This document shows, in pieces, positions 1 to 5,607 of a stretch of 7,677 nt of DNA. The stretch is from CAYWVO01 sp964461835 (GTDB taxonomy: Bacteria; Zixibacteria; MSB-5A5; WJJR01; JAJRUJ01), in assembly GCA_964461835.1 (NCBI GenBank), contig CAYWVO010000078.1, positions 1 through 7,677 on the forward strand, given 5' to 3'. Made by a program: the position numbers and the translations under genes. The notes beneath the pieces were generated by a model. It saw nothing but the letters and a program-made list of their open reading frames with translations, was not told the origin of the DNA and searched no databases. The stretch's first letter is position 1, and every line of letters begins with the position of its first letter.

Positions 1-936
1 CCGCAGTGGATACGGCCGTGGCGACGGGATAAACAGGTCGCCGGGCGTCTGGTTGTGCAAGGACTCGTGGGGACGTACCCAATTGTATTCGTCCCGAAAG
101 TGGTCAAACGCACGTTGTTGAGCGCGCAGTGAGCGGTGCGGTGGCGCGGCCGTGGTGTCTTTGAGTGTGCGATGCATCCGCTCATGCCGGCCGTTTTGCT
201 GGGGCTTGCCCGGGGCAATGCGTTCCGGGACAATCCCCAGTTTGATCCATTCCACCGCCAACCGCGACAAACCGGCCAGCGACGGGCTAGCAAAGGGTGC
301 TCCGTTATCCGTGCGAATGGCGCGCGGCAGGCCGTATTCCCGAAACGCCGCCACAAATATCGGCTGTACATGCTCATAGTCGGGTCGGCGCACCACCTGA
401 CAACGCAACAGAAAGCGACTGGCATTGTCCGTCAATGTGAACGGCTCACAGCGCGCTCCATCCTGGGTGCGAAACCAGCCCTTGAAATCAGCACACCAGA
501 CATCGTTGGGGCGCAGGCTGTCCTCATACGGGTCAGGATAGGGCGGCGTGCGGCGCCGCCGGCGACGGGAGACCACGAAGCCATGTCGTTTGAGGATCTC
601 GCCGCAGGTACTCACCGCCGGCCAGGGGATCTCGGGCGCCACCCGCTTTAACCGGGCGCGCACCTTCTTCGGCCCCCACTGCGGATGGCGACGGCGACAG
701 GCCACCACCTGTGCCTCGATCTCCGGACTCACCGCATTTGGGTGATGGCGCGGCGCGCGGGAACGGTCAGCCAGTCCGGCCAGACCATCCTGCTGGTACC
801 GCGCAACCCACTTGTAGCCTGTCTTACGACTGATCCCAAACTCGCGACACAACACCGCCATCGACCACTCCTGTCGACGGTACAAACCAATAAACTCCGT
901 TCGTTCATCCATTGGGCACGTCTCTTTCCACGGCAC
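1..936 (-). CDS. IS481-family DDE transposase, C-terminus cut by window edge
   Basis: This enzyme cuts and joins the ends of its own IS. Reading leftward from a GTG at 936-934 gives 312 codons without a stop up to position 1. Residues about 24-45 form a helix-turn-helix (motif GISRKTGYKW), followed by an arginine-rich linker and an rve-type integrase core from about residue 135. The probable catalytic triad is D150 in VWCADFKGWF, D210 in RTDNGAPF and E252 in NGRHERMHRTLK. The stretch FRDEYNWVRPHESLHNQTP closes the core. Family members usually continue for some tens of residues after the PSPRPYP stretch seen here, and that part lies outside the window. The GTG start is preferred over the in-frame ATG at 912-910: AAGGAGG stands at 949-943, six bases before the GTG, and the resulting N-terminus (start codon, then PWKETC) matches the MPWK-type start common in the family. 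No decay is seen. Confidence 0.93.
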   Translation of the reverse strand, partial: MPWKETCPMDERTEFIGLYRRQEWSMAVLCREFGISRKTGYKWVARYQQDGLAGLADRSRAPRHHPNAVSPEIEAQVVACRRRHPQWGPKKVRARLKRVAPEIPWPAVSTCGEILKRHGFVVSRRRRRRTPPYPDPYEDSLRPNDVWCADFKGWFRTQDGARCEPFTLTDNASRFLLRCQVVRRPDYEHVQPIFVAAFREYGLPRAIRTDNGAPFASPSLAGLSRLAVEWIKLGIVPERIAPGKPQQNGRHERMHRTLKDTTAAPPHRSLRAQQRAFDHFRDEYNWVRPHESLHNQTPGDLFIPSPRPYPLR

Positions 937-960
937 GAGCAACCTCCTTGTTCGTGCCGT
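930..960 (-). promoter_or_regulatory. Hairpin enclosing the transposase ribosome binding site and start codon
   Basis: ACGGCACGA (930-938) and TCGTGCCGT (952-960) are a perfect 9-bp inverted repeat separated by 13 bases. In the leftward transcript the loop holds the Shine-Dalgarno sequence AAGGAGG (949-943), and the GTG start (936-934) is base-paired in the 3' arm. Such a structure would be expected to reduce initiation, a known way for insertion sequences to limit transposase production or block read-through translation. The pairing is seen directly; the regulatory role is inferred. Confidence 0.6.
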
Positions 961-969
961 AAGATACCC

Positions 970-1014
970 GTTACCCATGTGCCCGGTCTAAACTGTTACC
1001 TATCTGCCCGGTTT
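970..1014. repeat. Two iterated 20-bp motifs at the IS481 end
   Basis: GTTACCCATGTGCCCGGTCT (970-989) and GTTACCTATCTGCCCGGTTT (995-1014) agree at 17 of 20 positions, in the same orientation, with a 25-bp period. Similar iterated GTTACC...CCCGGT motifs are, from memory, typical of the ends of this IS481 subgroup. They are best read as transposase binding sites within and next to the terminal inverted repeat. The outer copy lies within a few bases of the presumed element boundary. Confidence 0.65.
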
Positions 1015-1019
1015 GTATC

Positions 1020-1110
1020 TCGTTTCTCACTCACCCGTTGGGTGAGGTACCATTTTTTTCTCGGACCGCCGAAAGTCCGCCGCAGGCGGAGAACCGGACC
1101 CGCAAAAGTC
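1020..1110. repeat. Structured interspersed repeat, copy 1
   Basis: Positions 1020-1093 match 3079-3152 with two mismatches (1065 and 1068). Weaker similarity with 1-bp gaps continues to about 1110. The unit contains a perfect 7-bp hairpin, CTCACCC-GTT-GGGTGAG (1030-1046), then T7 (1053-1059), then a perfect 6-bp hairpin, TCCGCC-GCA-GGCGGA (1076-1090). GTTTCTC near the left edge (1022-1028) and GAGAACC near the right (1089-1095) are inverted repeats at 6 of 7 positions. It looks like a REP- or MITE-like non-coding repeat. It begins 2-5 bases from the presumed IS481 end. Confidence 0.85.
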
Positions 1111-1131
1111 GTCAATCAGCAAGTTTCCTCC

Positions 1132-1176
1132 CTCATTCACACGATGGGTGAGATAACAATTGTCTTCCACCCGCCG
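1132..1176. repeat. Decayed third copy of the structured repeat
   Basis: Positions 1132-1152 match the first hairpin of copy 1 (1026-1046) at 18 of 21 bases and in the same orientation. Similarity then weakens, but a GTGAG-TA-CA core and the final CCGCCG can be aligned with one gap. The substitutions break the hairpin, and the T7 tract is interrupted. This suggests an older, degenerate copy, although the right half alone would not be convincing. Confidence 0.4.
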
Positions 1177-1292
1177 TATTTAATTCGCTCGCCGAGTTTC
1201 AACAACTGCGCATCAAACATCGTCATCGGGAAAATCTGGACATTCGAACTGCAATGTGGTAGGATTTTCCGACGAAATAGCAGTATCTGAGG

Positions 1293-1330
1293 GTATGCTG
1301 GACCGTGGGACACCAGGTCCTGCCGCATAC
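1293..1330. promoter_or_regulatory. Nested stem-loop in the leader of the glycosyltransferase gene
   Basis: GTATGC (1293-1298) pairs with GCATAC (1325-1330), and inside it GGACC (1300-1304) pairs with GGTCC (1316-1320). The result is an 11-bp two-part stem with a small asymmetric internal loop, ending 36 bases before the start at 1367. No T-run follows on either strand, so it is not an intrinsic terminator. It may be a structured mRNA leader or an operator. Its function is unknown. Confidence 0.35.
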
Positions 1331-1366
1331 ACAAAAGGCAGTACACTGGCCCCGGACCGCGATTAG

Positions 1367-2959
1367 GTGATGGTGTTTAATCCCAGACAAAGCCTCTTTA
1401 ATCCTGATTCGCCATACGCTGTACGGACGAATAAGTTATGCTATGCGGTTTTTGTGCCCTTAGGGTTCGTGCTGGTTTATCTTGCCGTGCTTTCACTGCG
1501 CTGGCGGACAGTTCACGACCTGCCGATATTGCTGTACCTCGGTTTTTTGATGGAAAACTATGGGTACGTGCCCTACCGGGACTTTCTCGATGTAAACCTG
1601 CCGGGAATGCACCTGCTGAGCCAAGCCCTGTGGCCCATGGTGGGACATGGCGACCTCGCATTGCGAATCTTTGATTTAGGATACCTGGGGACCATCCTGA
1701 CCGTAACCTGGTTCTATCTTAAACGCCTGAGCTGGCGCGCGGCCTGGGGCGGTTCAATTCTCTTTGGCGTATCGTATCTCTTGTACGGGCCGAATATGAG
1801 TCTTCAGCGGGAATACCTGCTGATCCTTCCCCTGGCGCTCATTGTGCTGATTGCCAGTAGGTCCCGGCCAAAGAATCTGCGGTTGACGGCCGTGCTGATC
1901 GGCCTATTATTTGGCCTGTGTGCCACGATTAAACTGCACGCGGTGATCGGATTTCCCTTGCTGCTCTGGTTTTTGATCCGGGAGCAGAAAGACACATCCC
2001 GAGACGACCGTCAATCAACTTACCGCACAAGGCAAATAATTGGCCTGGCCGCGGGTGGTCTGGCTGTGCCCCTGGCGGCCATACTGGCCTACCTTTGGTA
2101 TCACGGTGCGCTGACTCCCTTTTGGGATTTTGTGACCAACTATTGGCCGCTATATGCCGAGTTGGGTAAGGATCATCGCGTGCTCTCCGGTGCATCCAGG
2201 ATATGGTATCTCCTGGAGCATTACACGTATTTGGGTACGCATACGTTGTGGATGACCCCCGCCGCTGTCGGAACCTTCGTGGCGATCCATCACGCCAGAT
2301 TCAATTCAACGCAGAAACGCCGAGTGATCCTGCTGGCCGGTATGGCGTTGATCTACAGTGTTTATCCGCTGGCAACCGGGCAATTCTGGTCATACCACTG
2401 GCTGATTTTCCAGTATTTTATGGTGGTGGTCAGTGCGTTATGCCTTGTGGGTTTGTCCCCGGACATTCGTCGAGGCTGGCGATGGTTCCCCACTGCGCTC
2501 CTGATGTTCGTTATCTTCCTGCGCATCGTTGTGTCGGTTCCGTTCCATCTGCAAAAACAATACCAGTACGAATTGCCGAAGGGCGGCCGGGTTATTGAAA
2601 TCGCGGATTTTTTGCAGCGCAACCTGCGACCCGGAGATACGGTGCAGCCGATGGATTGGACTGGTGGCGCAATACACGCCATGCTCATCGCCAAGGCGCA
2701 GATCGCTACACGGTTTATTTATGCCTTCTCGTTTTATCACCATATCTCACAACCGTATATTCAAGACCTGCGGCAGGAATTCATGGCTGAACTCAACTTC
2801 GAGAAGCCGCGGTTTATTATCATGATGGGTGGAGGATTTCCCTGGGTGCATGGTCCAGATACCACTGATGAATTCGCCGAGCTGAGCTCATTTCTGGGTC
2901 GATACTATGGTGTTGCCTGGGAAGGACGTGATTTCAAAATCTATGAGCGGGTGCGGTAG
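1367..2959 (+). CDS. PMT/GT39-like (GT-C fold) membrane glycosyltransferase
   Basis: This 530-residue protein would transfer a sugar from a polyprenyl-phosphate donor to a protein, lipid or glycan on the outer face of the inner membrane. It has about 11-13 hydrophobic segments between residues 24 and 390. Its first large loop carries the acidic position VHDLP (D51), where GT-C enzymes place a catalytic or metal-binding Asp, and the family stretch PYRDFLDVNLPG (69-80). Residues from about 400 form a soluble C-terminal domain (IADFLQRNLRPGDTV), as is common in bacterial PMT-like enzymes. An in-frame TAG stands directly before the GTG at 1367, so the start is this GTG, the ATG at 1370 or the GTG at 1373. 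The only Shine-Dalgarno candidate, TAGGTG, is weak and overlaps the start. Direct copies of the structured repeat flank the gene. The sugar and acceptor cannot be read from sequence; a non-catalytic GT-C relative is possible. Confidence 0.85.
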   Translation: MMVFNPRQSLFNPDSPYAVRTNKLCYAVFVPLGFVLVYLAVLSLRWRTVHDLPILLYLGFLMENYGYVPYRDFLDVNLPGMHLLSQALWPMVGHGDLALRIFDLGYLGTILTVTWFYLKRLSWRAAWGGSILFGVSYLLYGPNMSLQREYLLILPLALIVLIASRSRPKNLRLTAVLIGLLFGLCATIKLHAVIGFPLLLWFLIREQKDTSRDDRQSTYRTRQIIGLAAGGLAVPLAAILAYLWYHGALTPFWDFVTNYWPLYAELGKDHRVLSGASRIWYLLEHYTYLGTHTLWMTPAAVGTFVAIHHARFNSTQKRRVILLAGMALIYSVYPLATGQFWSYHWLIFQYFMVVVSALCLVGLSPDIRRGWRWFPTALLMFVIFLRIVVSVPFHLQKQYQYELPKGGRVIEIADFLQRNLRPGDTVQPMDWTGGAIHAMLIAKAQIATRFIYAFSFYHHISQPYIQDLRQEFMAELNFEKPRFIIMMGGGFPWVHGPDTTDEFAELSSFLGRYYGVAWEGRDFKIYERVR

Positions 2960-3078
2960 CTGAGCGGACGTTTACGCGTGGTACTTAATCCAGCGGGTGG
3001 ACGAAGATCATTTCAGCAGGAACATGCTTTATTGCGGAATCAGCCTGAGGAAACGCTTTGCCAAGCAATCAGCTAAAT

Positions 3079-3168
3079 TCGTTTCTCACTCACCCGTTGG
3101 GTGAGGTACCATTTTTTTCTCGGTCCACCGAAAGTCCGCCGCAGGCGGAGAATCCGGCCTGCAAAGTC
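3079..3168. repeat. Structured interspersed repeat, copy 2
   Basis: This is the same orientation and structure as copy 1: the CTCACCC-GTT-GGGTGAG hairpin (3089-3105), T7 (3112-3118) and the TCCGCC-GCA-GGCGGA hairpin (3135-3149). It starts 119 bases after the glycosyltransferase stop. The first hairpin plus T-tract superficially resembles a terminator, but six bases separate the stem from the T-run. The near-identity of both copies, 2059 bases apart, points to recent spread or to a conserved function. Confidence 0.85.
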
Positions 3169-3316
3169 TGCAGCGGACGACCGATGATTTTGGCGCCGCG
3201 ATGACCAAGTTCAAGCCAATTACTGCCTGGATGCAGGAAGTGTAACGTCCTTGCGTTCCCACCCGATCAGCCTATTTTACCGAGGTGACAGTTCCCTGCC
3301 TTATACCACTCGTGGC

Positions 3317-3330
3317 AGAGGAAGAAGACG
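3317..3330 (+). promoter_or_regulatory. Ribosome binding site deciding the start of the deacetylase-like gene
   Basis: AGAGGAAG (3317-3324) lies six bases before the ATG at 3331, a standard purine-rich Shine-Dalgarno sequence. It supports this ATG and therefore the presence of the signal peptide in the product. Confidence 0.6.
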
Positions 3331-4674
3331 ATGGACAATACACACCACCAGCCGCGTGCATATTTCACCTGCATTTGGGTGATCCTTATCTTTTTGCTCG
3401 ACGGCGCGACCGTCTTTGGTGACGATCCGAGTGCCACATTATCCGAGACGAATACTCAAAAACCTGATCACGCCCAGCGCCTTGAGTATTACTCCCCGTA
3501 TGTCCGGGACCCGGGAATAGTACTGGCTGGTTTTGAAGATATTGACCGTTGGGAGCTTGCCGGCGGACCAGCGGTGCACTTCATCCGTGACCGGTCGCAC
3601 TATACTGAGGGAAAACAGAGTATTCGGTTGATCGCGTCGCGGAAGAACACCACCGCCACCATGACCACTCGTATTCCTGCGCTGACCGAGTACCCGGAGA
3701 ATTTCGTGTTCGATATGTATGTCGATCCGGCAAACCGCGACCATCGCCTGTTCTGGTTCGATACGCTGGAGAGCATTCAGTTCCGGATCACCAGCGATGA
3801 GACCTGGACGAATTATTTCTCGGTTGAGATCAGCCATAAAGAAATCATATCGGGCTGGAATCGCCTGGTGATTTTGTTCGATGACCTGATGGAAGTGGGG
3901 ACCCTTCCTAAGACTGATCCGCTGACCCATCTCGGATTTGGCGTTACCACGAACCGGACCCGAGGAGACAGTATCGGTGTCTGCTTTGATAATCTGATAT
4001 ATAACCGGAGGGCGCGACCAACGGTCGTGCTGGCGTTTCACGACGGACATAAAAGTCATGTCGAGGTTGCTTATCCGATTATGGAACAATACGGTTTTCG
4101 CGGATGTTGTTTCGTGGTGCCATCTTTTGTGGGACTTGATGATTATATGAACCTGGACGACCTGGAATTGTTGTATGAGAAGGGTTGGGATATTGCCAAT
4201 CATACTGCCGGCCATTCTGCCACCCTTCACGCCGACGACGAGGAAAAACAACGTTATAACATCAATGACGGCCATCAATGGCTGGTAGATCACGCATTTC
4301 ATCGAAGCGCCGGCTTTTTTCAATACCCGTGGGATAAATATAACGCGCGCGTGGTTGAGATTGTCAAAGAGAGACATCAATTTGCCGTGGGTGGTAAATT
4401 CAGCCGATACCATGACCACGTCAACATACATGCCCCGCGCGATGCGGACCAGCGTTTTGTCTATCCCTATACCCCGGCCAAGGGATTCCCGAAAAGCAAA
4501 GAATATATCGACGATTGCATAGCACGGGGTAACCTGATGATCCTGGCCTGGCATGCGCTGTTTTCTAACGCTGGGGCAGCCGCTCATTTTGATTCTCTTT
4601 GCTCCTATCTGTACGACCGCCGGACGGACCTCGATGTGGTCACGCTTTCTGAGTATTTTCAGCGAAGCGAATGA
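3331..4674 (+). CDS. Exported polysaccharide deacetylase-like (NodB/CE4) protein with N-terminal beta-sandwich domain
   Basis: CE4 enzymes remove acetyl groups from N-acetylated surface or extracellular sugars using a metal ion. The 447-residue product has a likely signal peptide (hydrophobic core about 11-29, possible cleavage after VFG30); no lipobox is seen. Residues about 63-226 look like a jelly-roll, carbohydrate-binding-type domain (FEDIDRWELAGG ... FDNLIYNR). The NodB-type domain follows from about 230: VVLAFHDGHKS (motif 1, 232-242), the metal-ligand motif HTAGH (291-295), FQYPWDKYN (330-338, motif 3-like) and MILAWHAL (403-410, the C-terminal His motif). Motif 1 normally reads TFDDG; here H237 replaces the first Asp, the usual catalytic base, while D238 and both metal His remain. 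The motif 3 Arg is also absent. The protein may thus have altered chemistry or bind glycan without hydrolysing it. It is followed 35 bp later by the reductase gene. Confidence 0.85.
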   Translation: MDNTHHQPRAYFTCIWVILIFLLDGATVFGDDPSATLSETNTQKPDHAQRLEYYSPYVRDPGIVLAGFEDIDRWELAGGPAVHFIRDRSHYTEGKQSIRLIASRKNTTATMTTRIPALTEYPENFVFDMYVDPANRDHRLFWFDTLESIQFRITSDETWTNYFSVEISHKEIISGWNRLVILFDDLMEVGTLPKTDPLTHLGFGVTTNRTRGDSIGVCFDNLIYNRRARPTVVLAFHDGHKSHVEVAYPIMEQYGFRGCCFVVPSFVGLDDYMNLDDLELLYEKGWDIANHTAGHSATLHADDEEKQRYNINDGHQWLVDHAFHRSAGFFQYPWDKYNARVVEIVKERHQFAVGGKFSRYHDHVNIHAPRDADQRFVYPYTPAKGFPKSKEYIDDCIARGNLMILAWHALFSNAGAAAHFDSLCSYLYDRRTDLDVVTLSEYFQRSE

Positions 4675-4676
4675 AG

Positions 4677-4692
4677 GTTTCATTTATGAAAC
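4677..4692. promoter_or_regulatory. Inverted repeat between the deacetylase and reductase genes
   Basis: GTTTCAT (4677-4683) and ATGAAAC (4686-4692) are perfect 7-bp arms around two T residues, placed in the 35-bp gap directly after the stop and before the Shine-Dalgarno GGAG (4700-4703). With so short a loop it is more plausible as a protein binding site, or as a small RNA hairpin of 5 bp, than as a terminator. Its role is unknown and it could be chance. Confidence 0.25.
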
Positions 4693-4709
4693 GGTTGATG
4701 GAGTAGATC

Positions 4710-5489
4710 ATGAACACCACCGCTTTAATCACCGGCGCCTCCAGCGGACTGGGTGCGGAATTTGCCCGCATTCACGCCGCAAGGGGTGGCAATCTGGTGC
4801 TGGTGGCGCGGCGGCAGGATCGCCTCGAACAACTGAAGTCGGAACTCGCCGAACAACACGGCGTAGATATTACCATTATTGCCCAGGATTTAACGGCCCC
4901 GGATTGTGCTGCGCAAATTTATCAGGCATGTCGGGGTCGAGGACTGGAAATCGATTACCTTATTAATAATGCCGGTTTTGGCGCTTACGGCTTTTTTCAC
5001 AAAGTGGATCCTGACCGCCACGAGGCAATGATCAAAGTGAATATCCTGGCGCTGACGAATTTGACCCGTACCTTTCTTCCCGCTATGGTTCAACGCCGAC
5101 GTGGTCGAATCATGAATGTCGCCTCCACCGCCGGATTTGTGCCGGGACCTCTGCAATCGGTTTATTATGCATCGAAAGCTTACGTCATTTCCTTTACCCG
5201 CGCATTGGCTAACGAACTGGAAGGAACGGGGGTGACCGCCACGGTGCTCTGCCCCGGTCCAACCGAGACGGAGTTTACCACTGTCGCTGAGATGGGAGAA
5301 ACGCGGCTGTTTAAACTTGGCGCTGCGTCGGCGAAATCCTGCGCGGAGTACGGGTATACTTCGATGCTACGCGGGCGTACGGTGGCAATCCACCAATGGA
5401 AAAATAAAATGCTACCCCAACTGTTGCGATTCACACCGCGCAGTCTGGTACCACGCATCGCGCGCTACCTTCAGGAAAAAGTGCGATAG
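4710..5489 (+). CDS. Short-chain dehydrogenase/reductase (classical SDR)
   Basis: This cytoplasmic NAD(P)-dependent oxidoreductase has 259 residues, the usual length of classical SDRs. The cofactor motif TGASSGLG is at 8-15, and ARR (33-35) after the second strand suggests NADP(H) preference. NNAG is at 86-89. The catalytic tetrad is N111, S139, Y152 and K156 (in VYYASKAY), followed by CPGPTETEF (181-189). Overall it resembles the broad DltE/COG0300-like SDR group, so the substrate cannot be named; fatty, lipid or sugar intermediates are all possible. GGAG (4700-4703) is six bases before the ATG. The short gap to the preceding gene suggests co-transcription. Membership in the same pathway as the glycan genes is only suggested by proximity. 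No missing catalytic residue was seen. Confidence 0.92.
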   Translation: MNTTALITGASSGLGAEFARIHAARGGNLVLVARRQDRLEQLKSELAEQHGVDITIIAQDLTAPDCAAQIYQACRGRGLEIDYLINNAGFGAYGFFHKVDPDRHEAMIKVNILALTNLTRTFLPAMVQRRRGRIMNVASTAGFVPGPLQSVYYASKAYVISFTRALANELEGTGVTATVLCPGPTETEFTTVAEMGETRLFKLGAASAKSCAEYGYTSMLRGRTVAIHQWKNKMLPQLLRFTPRSLVPRIARYLQEKVR

Positions 5490-5607
5490 GAACTATCCCT
5501 CCCGGCGTGATACTGTTCGTGCTGGAGCAACGCCTTGAGCTGATTCCCTGAGAAATACGGTCGACTTCTACGGTCAAAATTAGTTCTATAGAACAGGTGA
5601 AGGTATA
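5490..5607 (+). promoter_or_regulatory. Probable control region of the TPR membrane protein gene
   Basis: The 118-bp gap contains a direct repeat TACGGTC (5556-5562 and 5569-5575, 13-bp period) and a perfect 12-bp palindrome GTTCTATAGAAC (5583-5594), just ahead of the Shine-Dalgarno GAAGG (5599-5603). These could be regulator sites. A -10-like TATAGA lies inside the palindrome, but no -35 at proper distance stands out. GATAG-GAA-CTATC (5485-5497) overlaps the stop of the reductase gene; it lacks a T-run and so is not a clear terminator. Confidence 0.4.

Larger units (their letters stand above)
1..1017 (-). mobile_element. IS481-family insertion sequence, left part only (other end outside window)
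   Basis: The element is defined by an IS481-type transposase gene reading leftward and, upstream of it, two copies of a 20-bp motif that I recognise as typical of the ends of this IS group. The transposase-proximal end probably lies at about 1015-1018, because the unrelated interspersed repeat begins at 1020. The distal end is beyond position 1, so the terminal inverted repeats and the target duplication cannot be tested. The visible transposase reading frame has no stop or frameshift, so the copy may be intact and recent. Confidence 0.8.
1018..1366. other. Intergenic region between the IS end and the glycosyltransferase gene
   Basis: This gene-free stretch holds the first copy of the structured interspersed repeat (1020-1110), a decayed second match to it (about 1132-1176) and a nested stem-loop at 1293-1330, all listed separately. 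Between about 1180 and 1290 I see no convincing gene or RNA. Open frames that cross it have no start signal and no recognisable product. I could not identify a clear promoter with normal -35/-10 spacing. Confidence 0.7.
2960..3330. other. Intergenic region with repeat copy 2 and two short open fragments
   Basis: This stretch holds the second structured repeat (3079-3168) and no complete gene. From 2960 to 3076 the frame of the preceding gene stays open for 38 codons after its stop, with RLRVVLNPAGGRRS near its start. That resembles the NP-x-GG/AG entry motif of diacylglycerol/lipid kinases, but it has no ribosome binding site and ends at a TAA, so it could be a gene remnant or chance. A second frame, 3105-3245, ends in KFKPITAWMQEV and passes out of the repeat; it has no good start. 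A loose promoter candidate for the next gene is TTGCGT (3252-3257) and TATTTT (3274-3279), with a 16-bp spacer. Confidence 0.5.

Noticed and set aside
1033..1043. Integron attC-like core GTTGGGT / ACCCAAC in the repeat
   Set aside because: The match to GTTRRRY is only the loop and arm of the small palindrome. No properly spaced partner core or integron integrase was seen.
1030..1059. Hairpin plus T7 as a rho-independent terminator (also 3089-3118)
   Set aside because: Six bases separate the stem from the T-run, and copy 1 does not follow any + strand gene. The full 90-bp unit is repeated, so a mobile or structural repeat explains it better.
136..1290. Long + strand open frames across the transposase and the IS end
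   Set aside because: They lie opposite the clear IS481 reading frame or cross the IS boundary, and their products have no recognisable features.
3439..4683. 414-codon open frame on the - strand opposite the deacetylase-like gene
   Set aside because: It is fully antisense to a gene with a signal peptide, recognisable NodB motifs and a good ribosome binding site. Its translation shows no domain. It is best explained by codon bias of the true gene.
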